Positions 30,892 to 39,701 of a DNA stretch of 64,000 bases are shown here, in pieces. The translations under genes and the position numbers were made by a program. The stretch comes from Sphingopyxis sp. DBS4 (lineage in GTDB: Bacteria > Pseudomonadota > Alphaproteobacteria > Sphingomonadales > Sphingomonadaceae): assembly GCF_024628865.1 (NCBI RefSeq), contig NZ_CP102385.1, positions 136,351-200,350 of the forward strand, in the 5' to 3' direction. Under the pieces are notes generated by a model, which saw only the letters and a program-made list of their open reading frames with translations, was not told the DNA's origin and searched no databases. How positions within the stretch are numbered: the stretch's first letter is position 1; each line of letters opens with the position of its first letter.

Positions 30892-33257
30892 TCGCCCGCC
30901 GCCCTCTCCGCACCAACCGCCGCGTCTTCCGCCGCGATGATATTATCCGCGTTCGCCCGCAACCCCAGTCTGATTCCGATCGAGCGATCCAAGCCAGCGC
31001 GGATGTCCGCGGCGATGGCGCCAGTCAGCTCGGCGCTCGTCAGGCCTAGCAGTTTGATCATCAGCACTCGAAGCTTGGAGACATATGGCAGGAAGTCACG
31101 ATTTGCACGATTGTTGGGCATCAGCGCCTCGATGGTATCTAGCGCCCAAAGCGAGGTTACCCAGCATTCCATAAAGTCGACAGGCATTTCGACATATTCT
31201 CGCGCCATCATGAGCCTGGAGATAGCCGGCGATCGACTGCCGAAAAATGCGACGAGCGCCCGTACGACCAGCCGGGGCCATGATTGGGGTGCGCTCGAGC
31301 AGTCGAGCCCCTTCGGGAGGTCGTTACAGCGAGCCTTGTAAAGCAGGAGCAGGATCCAATAGCGAAGACGGAGGACCTCGGCTGATCCGATGGCACCCTC
31401 TCCATCTTCGATTTCCTCCGCATAGGCCCAGATATAATATTCGAACTCTTTGGCATCTACTGTCCGAAGCTCGACAGGCTCCCGATCAGCCGAAGTCGAC
31501 GGGGCGGGTTCGACGTCGGCATCCGGCATGTCATCCATGTCATCCGCTTCGTCGCCCATATCGAGCCAGCCGTCATCGTCGCGATCGGTGCTGGGCTCGC
31601 CGCGCCCGGTCAACAGATTTAGAAAACCCCGAATGCTGTCGGTGTAGGTGCCGGCCAGGCTATTGGCTCCATTCCCGCCCCCCCGCGTAGCGCCCGGGCG
31701 CGCTTCGGTGAATTCCTCATAGCTGAGATTTGTTGGATCGGCTCCGGCTCCGACTTCTTTCGGATCTCGCGGACGAGCGCTTGCGATCACGGCACCCTCT
31801 TTGTTCTCCGAAAAATCGGCGCGGACCAGAGTTTCGAATGCTTCGTGCATCCAAAGCTCAAAATCAGTTCCATCGGTGAAGTGGGAGAGCGCCCGAGCGA
31901 CGCGGCCGCTGGCTGCTTCCCGGCGACTTTCCCTGAGCGCCTGCCGGTGCGAAACGTGGGCCGTTGTCGAGATATATTCGCCGCGGACAATGCGTGCAAA
32001 GTAAAGCTTCTGCTGAAGTTCCGAGGCGATTGACACAACTCGTCGAGCGCCAACGCTCGCAAACGACGTCGCCGGAACGTCTGCCACCACCCTGCCGGTG
32101 CGGTCGAGAAGCTGGACGGCTCCATCCCCTGCGTCGCCGATGGGCGGCTGCCAGAATAGCGAGCCTTGATCCAGTTCGAAGGAGCCAGGACGCCGAGCCG
32201 CCAAGGCCACCAGCGGGATTTCGGGCCGAGCTTCGCGGTCCGCTAAATCGGAGAGCTCAAGCCGATCAGCGTCAATCCAGCGATCTAGCGCTAACGCTTC
32301 GACTGCGGCCCCCGCTGGCAATCGGCGATAGATGCATGCCTCTGCGTTGCTGCCGACGCTGGTCAGTGCCGCCGTCGTACAATTCGCGCTCCCCAATAGG
32401 ACATGATCATGATGCTTCGTCATCGCGACGAAGATTTTCGCATGAGTGAAGCGCGATGACGGGTAATCAAGATCTACGAGCCGCACCCTTTTTGCGAAGG
32501 CTGCTTCGATGGGGAATTCGTGTTGTTCGCTGTCGATCGGAAGAATGATCTCTTTAGGCGAGAGTTCGGCCGCCAATTCAGACAGGGCGCTGAGGTTGTT
32601 ATCCCAGTAGGGACTGACAATGATCAGCCTCCGCACCTTCTCGTCGCCGATCCATTCCACGAACCGGTCGGCAATCCCGTGATCTGATGATGAAGGAAGG
32701 AAGCCAATTGCAGAACCGTCCCCCAGTTCTTTAAGCGGTGCCCCGACCGGCCCTTCCAGCCAAGGCGCACGTTCCCGGGCCCAGCGTAGCGCATCTCGCG
32801 CTGGGCACGCCTCATCAGGCACCAGCGAGTGCAAATACTGCCAGATAGCGCGGAGCAGTTCTCGTTCGGGCCCCTCTTCACTGCCAGACTCGATCTCAAT
32901 GGCGATCTCCACATTCCCGCCGAGCCCGGCAGCAGTAGCATTGGCCGAACTGACAAATGCCCTTCCCGTCTCGCGACCGAGTTGCAGAATGATCTTGGGG
33001 TGGAAGATGCCGTCGCTCGCTGGCGGACTATGAAGCGCGTAATCTCGGCCTAGTGCGATGGGTAACCTCGAGCCGTCGGAAAGGGCCATTGCCACCATGC
33101 GATCGTCGGCGATCATGAGAAGATTGGTGGCGCCGCTTGCCATGATCTGCGGCAGCAGTATTTCTTCGACCGCGGCGAATTCAACCGCGAACGTGGTCGC
33201 GATGGCGCTGTGAAAGGGCTTGCGGGGTCGCCGACCCAGCCGATCAGGCAGTTTCAT
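30888..33257 (-). CDS. Two-motif PLD-superfamily (HKD-type) nuclease-like protein
   Basis: 789 residues. Two phospholipase D-type half-sites are seen: FHPKIILQLG (H86-x-K88) with FVSSANAT downstream (103-108), and FTHAKIFVAM (H272-x-K274) with LLGSANCT (288-294). The HxK plus (G/S)SAN pairs match PLD-superfamily nucleases such as those in restriction and defence systems; the usual downstream Asp is not conserved in place. A long C-terminal portion has an acidic linker (MGDEADDMDDMPDADVEPAP) and a helical domain (VLRLRYWILLLLYKARCNDL). It is coupled by ATGA to the genes on both sides. Best reading: the nuclease component of a three-gene system. Not a match to a named system that I can recall. 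Confidence 0.75.
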   Translation of the reverse strand: MKLPDRLGRRPRKPFHSAIATTFAVEFAAVEEILLPQIMASGATNLLMIADDRMVAMALSDGSRLPIALGRDYALHSPPASDGIFHPKIILQLGRETGRAFVSSANATAAGLGGNVEIAIEIESGSEEGPERELLRAIWQYLHSLVPDEACPARDALRWARERAPWLEGPVGAPLKELGDGSAIGFLPSSSDHGIADRFVEWIGDEKVRRLIIVSPYWDNNLSALSELAAELSPKEIILPIDSEQHEFPIEAAFAKRVRLVDLDYPSSRFTHAKIFVAMTKHHDHVLLGSANCTTAALTSVGSNAEACIYRRLPAGAAVEALALDRWIDADRLELSDLADREARPEIPLVALAARRPGSFELDQGSLFWQPPIGDAGDGAVQLLDRTGRVVADVPATSFASVGARRVVSIASELQQKLYFARIVRGEYISTTAHVSHRQALRESRREAASGRVARALSHFTDGTDFELWMHEAFETLVRADFSENKEGAVIASARPRDPKEVGAGADPTNLSYEEFTEARPGATRGGGNGANSLAGTYTDSIRGFLNLLTGRGEPSTDRDDDGWLDMGDEADDMDDMPDADVEPAPSTSADREPVELRTVDAKEFEYYIWAYAEEIEDGEGAIGSAEVLRLRYWILLLLYKARCNDLPKGLDCSSAPQSWPRLVVRALVAFFGSRSPAISRLMMAREYVEMPVDFMECWVTSLWALDTIEALMPNNRANRDFLPYVSKLRVLMIKLLGLTSAELTGAIAADIRAGLDRSIGIRLGLRANADNIIAAEDAAVGAERAAGE

Positions 33258-34768
33258 GCGGCCGCCTCCAGCAGGGAACGCGCGCGCGCGGTCGGGCCAT
33301 CTTCGTTCAGGAGGTGAATGTCTTCGAGAAACTGGATCGCCGGCACCAGACGAGGAGTCGTCGCGACTGGCTGATAGCCCTTGAGGTAGATCAATCGACC
33401 ATCCCGTGCCTCGAACAGGAAGGTATAGTCTCGTTGCCTGCGGAGCTTTTGCATCGCGACCCAGCTATGACGTCGAACCACACGCTCGACTACATAGTCG
33501 GCGATCTTCTCGATGACGGTCTGATCTTCCTTCAAGGCCAGCCAATTCAGCTCGGTGCGGAGCGAATGCGCCATACCGCGCGCAGGAAAGCCCTGATCGA
33601 CGCGGCCCGCTAGGTCGGGACGCTCCAACGTTCGTTGATGGAGCGCTGCCATCAACTGAATGGCGGCTATGGCCTTCTCGTCAGGCGCGCCGCGCGAATT
33701 TGTCAGCTGGTTCCAGGTCGCTCGGAAGTCATATTTCGCGCTGTCGATCTTGGATCGGAATTCGCCCCAAGATCTAGCGAAACCCGTCTCGGCTTGCGAC
33801 ACGAGATCGTCGACGACCTGCGCACGAATCTCAGGAATCGATAGGCCGCCATCGGAGGTATTGAGCAGCGAGATAGCCCAAGCCAACAGCGATGCGGCCG
33901 CCACCTGCATCAGGTCCTGGCAGTTGTAGACCTCCCAGTTCAGTCGCTGAGCTTCGAGTTCTAAGGGCAGAAAGTCCGCGGGCGGATTGAAGAGGTGCCA
34001 TCGGACGTCTTCCGGTCCGGGGCTCTCTGCGATGGCACGAGCCGTTTCGAGGACGAGGCGCAGAGATGCACTTCGGCTGCGCGCGTTCTCTGAGGCAGTG
34101 TCTGCGTCTGCGAATAGGAGCATTTCGTAAAATTCGCACTCGGCGCTGCCCTCTTCGATTTCGGATGGAGCAATTCCGCTGAGGCGCTCGAGATCGGGAA
34201 CGCTTACGCTGGCATCCGCGATCTTCTTCTTGAGCAGCTTCGCAACGTCCGGGCCGATTGCGTTGGCGAACAAGATCGCGGCTCGTTTGCCGAGCTCGCG
34301 CGTGGCGACCTGAATGCCATGCTTGTTGTAGGTGAAGAGCCCCAGTTCTTCCATTTGGGAAAAGTATGCGCCACCGAAGACGCCGAGCGCTTGGCGCAGA
34401 TATAGTTTCTGCGATCGATCGGTAGTGGCGGCTGCAGCGAAATCGATGACCTTCTTGCCGGCGGCAAGCCTTCCGTTCGCCCATTCGGTTCCCCCGACGC
34501 CAGTCTCATTGGCATAGGCAGCGACAAGGGCATAGAGCGCCTCAGCTCTGCGGAGCCAAGTTCGCCACGCCTCGAAATCGTCGGAAGCTCCGCTGCGTGC
34601 ATAAGTTTCGCTGACCCAGCAATAGTAGCAGTAGTAGCGCATGCGAAGGGTAACATTGCTGATTCCCGGCAAAAGCGCTTGGTACAGGAGGACACCGCTA
34701 TTTTGAATGCCAAGGGGGTCTAGGCCGCGCTTCTCCGCCTTCTCCGTCCACTGAGGTAACAGATCCAA
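33254..34768 (-). CDS. First gene of PLD operon, DUF6361-like helical protein
   Basis: 504 residues from a TTG at 34768 (G-rich stretch upstream). The N-terminus (MDLLPQWTEKAEKRGLDPLG, then LYQALLPGISNVTLRMRYYC, YYCW) recalls the DUF6361-type opening 'LGI..i.d...LFPG.st..tR.RY..f.pW'; this similarity is from memory. The rest is helical with an RNase/nuclease-free appearance. A C-terminal stretch, VERVVRRHSWVAMQKLRRQR followed by DYTFLFEARDGRLIYLKGYQ, looks like a small beta-rich domain. Its stop overlaps the start of the PLD-like gene. Probably a recognition or scaffold subunit. A 10-bp palindrome lies just upstream. Confidence 0.68.
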   Translation of the reverse strand: MDLLPQWTEKAEKRGLDPLGIQNSGVLLYQALLPGISNVTLRMRYYCYYCWVSETYARSGASDDFEAWRTWLRRAEALYALVAAYANETGVGGTEWANGRLAAGKKVIDFAAAATTDRSQKLYLRQALGVFGGAYFSQMEELGLFTYNKHGIQVATRELGKRAAILFANAIGPDVAKLLKKKIADASVSVPDLERLSGIAPSEIEEGSAECEFYEMLLFADADTASENARSRSASLRLVLETARAIAESPGPEDVRWHLFNPPADFLPLELEAQRLNWEVYNCQDLMQVAAASLLAWAISLLNTSDGGLSIPEIRAQVVDDLVSQAETGFARSWGEFRSKIDSAKYDFRATWNQLTNSRGAPDEKAIAAIQLMAALHQRTLERPDLAGRVDQGFPARGMAHSLRTELNWLALKEDQTVIEKIADYVVERVVRRHSWVAMQKLRRQRDYTFLFEARDGRLIYLKGYQPVATTPRLVPAIQFLEDIHLLNEDGPTARARSLLEAAA

Positions 34769-34787
34769 AATTTCCCCCCAATCGGGG

Positions 34788-34797
34788 ATTCCGGAAT
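34788..34797. promoter_or_regulatory. 10-bp palindrome upstream of PLD operon
   Basis: ATTCCGGAAT at 34788-34797, 20 bp before the TTG start at 34768, within an AT/GC-alternating stretch. Possible operator. The rest of the 34769-34999 gap shows no gene. Confidence 0.3.
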
Positions 34798-34999
34798 TTC
34801 GTCCCCTTTATCATGTAAGACGTTCCGCGCCCCTTTTTTTGCGGAAGTGCCGCTGAGATTGTGTTGGCCGATGCAACTCTTCCCCGCGAGCGTTTCTCAG
34901 CTTATCGAATTTTGACGGCGGTGCTATTGCGATCTGCGCCGTTTCGGAACGGTGTAGAGATTGACGTCGCCAGCGAAAGTCAGCGTTATAGGGGTGCGG

Positions 35000-35671
35000 T
35001 TAGTTGGTGATCGCGAGTTCAATGAGGTTGCGGCTGATTTCTCTTGAGCGGGCGACGAGGCCGCGTGTTTGGTCACGAAGCATAAGTTGGCCGATAATGC
35101 CTTCGACATAGGCCGGATTGGTTTTATCGATAACTTCCAGCGCGTTTTTGCATTTGTCGAGCGGGCATTGCTTGAGGGCAGACACCACATATTCCGACCC
35201 GAAATGCTCGGAAACAGCGGCTAGATCGAACATATCACGAGGTTGGAAGCTCCAGCCGCGATAGAATACCTTCTTGGCGATGATTTCCGCTGGCGTCTCC
35301 AAAGCTACTGCATGCCCTCGTACATCGGTCGCTGTGGTCGGGTCTGGAAGGATATTATCGCAGCAAATGAAGTCGATTTCGCCCAAATTCTCATATGCGA
35401 GCTTCAGGACGTCCGCGCCGGCTTGGTAGCTATCGGGAGCTTGGTCGAGCTTGATACCCTGCGTCTCGGGATTCAAGAACGGTAGATATTGCGGATCGTC
35501 CAGAAACAGATCGATATCGTGGCTCTCGCGATGATCGATCTGCAACATCAGGGCAGTCCCGCCGCCGAAGCTCCATTGGGGCGAAAAACCATTTTTTTCG
35601 TCGAAATGCTTCAGGATGCCGATGGCGAGATCGAAGAGGACCGGCCATTCGCTTGGCCGCTTCTCGGGCAC
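35000..35671 (-). CDS. AbiEii/AbiGii-type nucleotidyltransferase (toxin-like)
   Basis: 223 residues from a GTG at 35671. FGGGTALMLQIDHRESHDID followed by LFLDD gives the nucleotidyltransferase signature GG[G]TALxL...R.S.DIDLF of PF08843 (AbiEii). A C-terminal helical region has YRGWSFQPRDMFDLAAVSEH, also typical. In AbiE systems this enzyme is the toxin and modifies tRNA or protein. No AbiEi antitoxin is present; instead an 88-residue gene ends 4 bp upstream. An in-frame ATG at 35749 would overlap that gene by 74 bp and gives an Arg/Ser-rich shadow N-terminus, so the GTG is preferred. Confidence 0.82.
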   Translation of the reverse strand: MPEKRPSEWPVLFDLAIGILKHFDEKNGFSPQWSFGGGTALMLQIDHRESHDIDLFLDDPQYLPFLNPETQGIKLDQAPDSYQAGADVLKLAYENLGEIDFICCDNILPDPTTATDVRGHAVALETPAEIIAKKVFYRGWSFQPRDMFDLAAVSEHFGSEYVVSALKQCPLDKCKNALEVIDKTNPAYVEGIIGQLMLRDQTRGLVARSREISRNLIELAITN

Positions 35672-35675
35672 GGCG

Positions 35676-35942
35676 TCAGGCCGCCAGCGGCAATGCGTAA
35701 CCCGAAAGCTGCGAGACCTGCTCTGCGACTTGGCTAGCCAGTTGCTCATTCACATTCATGGCCCACATGAACTGCTTCTGGACCTGAAGCGGAACTTCCG
35801 AGAAAAATGCGAAAACCGGCGCATTGAAGTCAATCGCGCTCTGGGAATCGATGATCATAGCGGCAAGCTGATGTGCGGAAACAGCCGCCCCGTAAGGGGC
35901 GTTCACCGTCGTAAGCACTTGAGTTACAGCGTTTGCCATCAT
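35676..35942 (-). CDS. 88-residue partner of AbiEii-like gene
   Basis: 88 residues (MMANAVTQVLTTVNAPYGAA, then VSAHQLAAMIIDSQSAIDFN). Helical, no DNA-binding motif recognised. It ends 4 bp before the GTG of the AbiEii-like gene, so it is the first gene of the pair and may be a non-canonical antitoxin. ATG 35942 or 35939 possible. Function unknown. Confidence 0.55.
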   Translation of the reverse strand: MMANAVTQVLTTVNAPYGAAVSAHQLAAMIIDSQSAIDFNAPVFAFFSEVPLQVQKQFMWAMNVNEQLASQVAEQVSQLSGYALPLAA

Positions 35943-36137
35943 CCGACTCTTAACGCGATCCTGATTGGATCGTTGCTCTCATATAGCGTCGCGCGGTTAT
36001 CAAAACAAGAATGCCAGCTTTGACGGGCAAATCCTGCTCAGAATTCGCAGCGTTCGACGCTTACCCGTTACCGCAAAACACACAGCAACTTGCCGTTCAG
36101 GGGTGTTTCCTGTATGTTCGCGAAGAAGGATAGCGCC

Positions 36138-36422
36138 ATGGACGATCAGTATCACGGCTTTCACGATGACTCGGAGCATCTTCGAAACGAGGATCTGATG
36201 AGTCAGCTAATTGATCCCACGCACCCGCTGTACCTGTCGCCGGCATCGGCCGCGCCGACGCATTTCGCGTCGACCGTGGATGCTGATTTTGATCCAGCCT
36301 CGCAGACGGCTGCCGGTCAGGGTGCGGGCGAACTGGGACCTTGGGGCAAGCGTTTCGTCTATTCGTGGTTCGCGCTTGGCGCAGCCTACTTCGGCCTCAT
36401 CTTTATCTTTGGAGCACATTGA
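36138..36422 (+). CDS. Small C-tail membrane protein
   Basis: 94 residues from ATG 36138 (MDDQYHGFHDDSEHLRNEDL). A soluble acidic N-terminus is followed by a single membrane segment (VYSWFALGAAYFGLIFIFGA) at the very C-terminus, so the protein is tail-anchored. It lies between the cargo island and the tra operon and is convergent with traG across a shared terminator. Possibly a transfer-associated or exclusion-type protein; no family known. The frame is open from 36090, but the ATG at 36138 is the best start. Confidence 0.6.
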   Translation: MDDQYHGFHDDSEHLRNEDLMSQLIDPTHPLYLSPASAAPTHFASTVDADFDPASQTAAGQGAGELGPWGKRFVYSWFALGAAYFGLIFIFGAH

Positions 36423-36453
36423 ACACAGCCGGCGACATGTCTCCGGCTGTGTT
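36422..36453. terminator. Bidirectional stem-loop between convergent genes
   Basis: AACACAGCCGG (36422-36432), ten-base loop, CCGGCTGTGTT (36443-36453): a perfect 11-bp stem filling the gap between the stop of the 36138 gene and the traG stop at 36456. Likely ends both transcripts. Confidence 0.8.
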
Positions 36454-36455
36454 GA

Positions 36456-39400
36456 TTAGCGCTTCCGTCCTCGACCTCGCTGCGGCTTCGGATCGTGTTC
36501 AATGTGAAGATGGTTGTTCGCCGGCTTGTCCTTGAACGTCTCGAAATTGACGTCGTAGTCGGGGCCCAGTCGCTCCCGGACATCTCGAGCCCACTGGCGC
36601 CCCTGGCCAACACTAATGTCGTTCCCGCGCAAATCGACGCCTTTCCCTTCCGGGTGAAGACTGCCACGAGAATGCTGGCTGTCGCGCGCAGAAGTCACCA
36701 CGCGCTGTGGCAGCCCAAGCGCGTGGGCTGAAGCTGCCGCGGCGGTCAATGCCGGCGCCATACTCGAGTCCATCGAACTCAAATTGGTCCCCGACTTAAT
36801 TCCGAGACCCGCGGCCGAGGCAACACCTCCGAGGTTGACCCGTTCTCCACCGAGCGGCGCTTCTGCCGCGCTGTCGAGGCCGAGCGCACGAAGCGCAGAC
36901 GCCACGCCAGGCATTGTACGGATAACCCAGCTGTCATTGCGAGCTTCTGCGGTCGCACCGAGGCTATCAGCTTGCCGGCGATCTCCGAGCAGAGTTGCGC
37001 GCATGCCCTGTCCATATTCTTCAAGCCGAGCAACACTCCCGTCCAGTCGGCCAGAGACGTCGTTCTCGAGCCCGACGTCTCTCGCGGAACCGGAAACATC
37101 GACTGCAGGACCGCGCGAGGAGATGTCGGCCATGCCGGCAGCACCGATCGCACGGATGTCGTCGGCTGTGGAGAACGACGGGCCAGCGATTGTCGCCCCC
37201 GGCGCATCGGGGACGACGCCGAGATCGCGGTGCATTTGGTCAACGCGATCATCCATGAACTGCTTCAGCAAGGCATCCTGCGTCATCGCTTGAGTTGTCG
37301 TCATGTTGACAAGTCCAGGATGGTAGCTCTGGTCGAGATGGCGGTTTTGCGGATCCATCATCGCCGTTTGCGCATAGCGCACGAAGTCCTGGCTCAGATT
37401 CTTGTTGAGCGAATAGCCGTCGCGCTCGAACTGCGAGAATTCGTTCGACCAACGCTGGTATTGATCTTCGGCGCGCGAAGCTTCCTCGCTGAGACTTTGC
37501 GAATGGCGAAGATCCTGTGACACTTCTTGACCGAGTCCACGAACCTGGCTGTCGGTTGACGACGTAGTAGCCCGATAGAAGCTCTCGCGTGCTTGGCGAG
37601 CGGCTTCCGAATTGGATTCCCTCTCAAGCCACTGCAAGGCATCCGTATTGGAATTCTGCGTCGACACGCCCTGTTCGGTATTTCGCGTGTCAGTAGATTT
37701 TCCATTCAGCCCGGCGCGTAAGCTGCCCTGAGCGGAGAGAGGTCCTCTGCCCTTAAGGGTGCCGCTTCCGTCGACCCCATAACTGCCCGTCAGCGCAGTG
37801 TCGCGTGCAAGTTTGTCGGCCTCGGTCTTGGTCATACCGAACTGAGTTTGCAAGGTATTCGACCATTGCGCCGACAAGTCCTGAACCTGCGCAATTGACG
37901 ACTGGAGCGCGCGGCCTTCTTCAGTGGTTGCACTTGCTGACGTCTGCGCGGTGTCAAAGAGGCGCGCCGATTCTGTTCGGGTCGTAGCCCAGCTATCGTT
38001 TGCCGCGACCCGCTTCTGTTCCACCACGCTCGAACCTTGGCTAAGTCCCTTCTGCAGCTGCGAGCCATAATCCTTGCTCGCCGAAATCGCGAAGCCGAGG
38101 TTCGAAATACCCTGACTAGTATCATAGGCGAAAGTGCCGTCCTCGTTATACCGGGTGAACGCGCCGTCGCCGGAGCGCTGCTGGATGGATCCGGCGCCGG
38201 TTTGGAAGCTCGGCGCGGTCGAATATTGATCGCGGCTGAGCGTATTGATTTGACGGTTCATCAGAGACGCGTTGCCATAGGAATAATTGCCCGTCGTGGC
38301 TTCGGCCGCAGCCTGTTCGGCCGCATTCTGGCTGGGCGAGAGAAAACTCGCCGAATGCGATGCGATCGCCATCGCACCCTTCGCCATGCCGGCAGCAATG
38401 AAGGGCACGGACATGATCATGTAGCCGGCGAGTGCGCCGACATCCTGATTGACGGCCGAGATGCCCGAGAAGTTGGCAGCGGTCATGCCGCCGCTCGCGC
38501 CCCACGACGCCAAGGAATCCTGCCAGCGCGACATGAAGATCATGTTCAGAATGACGAACAACGGCCCCCACGCGGCGAGGTAGAAGAAGCCGGTGATATA
38601 GCCTTTCGCAACCGTCATTCCGTTTGTCGGCAGCAGCATGAGCAGGAAAAGGATCGGGAACAGCGAATAGAACACGACAGTCAACACGATGTTCAGCAAG
38701 GGAACCCACTTCATCGCGCCCGACGCGATCGTAGAATAGGTGTTCCGCGTCTGAATGTCCGCGCGGGTCTGAGCGAACGCATCGATCGCCCCCTGCGCCG
38801 AACCGTTCGCAAAGCTGTCTCGAGCTTCCGTCAAGGCGTTGATGAACATCGCCTGCCGAATGAGCTGACCGCTGCTTGAGCCCATACCCGCAGCGTTCAT
38901 GCCGCTCATATCGTTGTTCAGCCGAGTTGAGGCCTGCGCGACAGGTATGCCCGGGAAGAACTGCGACGCAATTTTGGGTGCCGCGACCGCGTAATAGCCG
39001 TTCCAGCCATTGCGAATGAAATTATAGGCCGTTTCGCAAGTGACGATTCCGGAGGTCCCGTCGGGATAGATATATTGCTGCGACAGCGCGACCGACCCCG
39101 GCCCCATGGCGGTAAGCAGGTCCGGAGACTTCAGAATGTCGTCATAGGTCTTGCGGCCGAGCAGGATGTCATAAAAGACGCACTGCTTGAAATGCTCGTT
39201 GAGGTTGGTCGCGTAGACCGGATCGTCGATACGAAGGCCCTGGGTGGCGTCGAGCAGTTTCGCGCCATAGATCATGCCACCAGTCGAATAGTTGAGGACC
39301 TGGGGCATCGCGAATACGGTTTCGGCCGCGCGCGTCAGATAATCGCCGATTTGGCTGGTGAAGCCGGCGATCAGGCCGAGTCCGATCGGAACATTATCGA

Positions 39401-39677
39401 CGACCGCGGCCGTCACACCCGGGTTGGTGCGGTCGGTGACCTTGACCGAAATCGTCGGCACCAAGATGACCATATACATCAAGGTCGCCTGCATGAACCA
39501 TTTTAGCAGTGCGCGCGGATCCATGTTCCACGCCGTGACGAGGAGCGCCCAGGTGAAGGCCATGACCATCACCACGCGAATGAGGCCCCGGTAGCCACCG
39601 GAGCCAGCCCACGACGCGACCGCGTTGAAGACGTTGACGAGATACTCCCCGCCCCCAACCGTGAAGACCTCGATCAT
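36456..39677 (-). CDS. traG: Conjugal transfer protein TraG with M15-like C-terminal domain
   Basis: 1073 residues, last gene of the F-type operon. The N-terminal ~450 residues contain several membrane segments (VVMVMAFTWALLVTAWNM, ATLMYMVILVPTISV, and around MLLPTNGMTVAKGYITGFFY) as in F TraG, which acts in pilus assembly and mating-pair stabilisation. A long polar Gln/Ser/Arg-rich middle follows (periplasmic). The final ~75 residues carry SLHPEGKGVD (S1006, H1008, D1015), WARDVRERLGPDYDVNF and NHLHIEHD (H1056/H1058), the SxHxxGxGxD...HxH pattern of M15-type D,D-carboxypeptidases/endolysins. F TraG (938) ends in a different, periplasmic domain. The fusion suggests a wall-cleaving activity at the mating junction. 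Confidence 0.93.
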   Translation of the reverse strand: MIEVFTVGGGEYLVNVFNAVASWAGSGGYRGLIRVVMVMAFTWALLVTAWNMDPRALLKWFMQATLMYMVILVPTISVKVTDRTNPGVTAAVVDNVPIGLGLIAGFTSQIGDYLTRAAETVFAMPQVLNYSTGGMIYGAKLLDATQGLRIDDPVYATNLNEHFKQCVFYDILLGRKTYDDILKSPDLLTAMGPGSVALSQQYIYPDGTSGIVTCETAYNFIRNGWNGYYAVAAPKIASQFFPGIPVAQASTRLNNDMSGMNAAGMGSSSGQLIRQAMFINALTEARDSFANGSAQGAIDAFAQTRADIQTRNTYSTIASGAMKWVPLLNIVLTVVFYSLFPILFLLMLLPTNGMTVAKGYITGFFYLAAWGPLFVILNMIFMSRWQDSLASWGASGGMTAANFSGISAVNQDVGALAGYMIMSVPFIAAGMAKGAMAIASHSASFLSPSQNAAEQAAAEATTGNYSYGNASLMNRQINTLSRDQYSTAPSFQTGAGSIQQRSGDGAFTRYNEDGTFAYDTSQGISNLGFAISASKDYGSQLQKGLSQGSSVVEQKRVAANDSWATTRTESARLFDTAQTSASATTEEGRALQSSIAQVQDLSAQWSNTLQTQFGMTKTEADKLARDTALTGSYGVDGSGTLKGRGPLSAQGSLRAGLNGKSTDTRNTEQGVSTQNSNTDALQWLERESNSEAARQARESFYRATTSSTDSQVRGLGQEVSQDLRHSQSLSEEASRAEDQYQRWSNEFSQFERDGYSLNKNLSQDFVRYAQTAMMDPQNRHLDQSYHPGLVNMTTTQAMTQDALLKQFMDDRVDQMHRDLGVVPDAPGATIAGPSFSTADDIRAIGAAGMADISSRGPAVDVSGSARDVGLENDVSGRLDGSVARLEEYGQGMRATLLGDRRQADSLGATAEARNDSWVIRTMPGVASALRALGLDSAAEAPLGGERVNLGGVASAAGLGIKSGTNLSSMDSSMAPALTAAAASAHALGLPQRVVTSARDSQHSRGSLHPEGKGVDLRGNDISVGQGRQWARDVRERLGPDYDVNFETFKDKPANNHLHIEHDPKPQRGRGRKR

Positions 39678-39701
39678 CGCACGCGCTCCTTCAGCCCAAA
39701 A

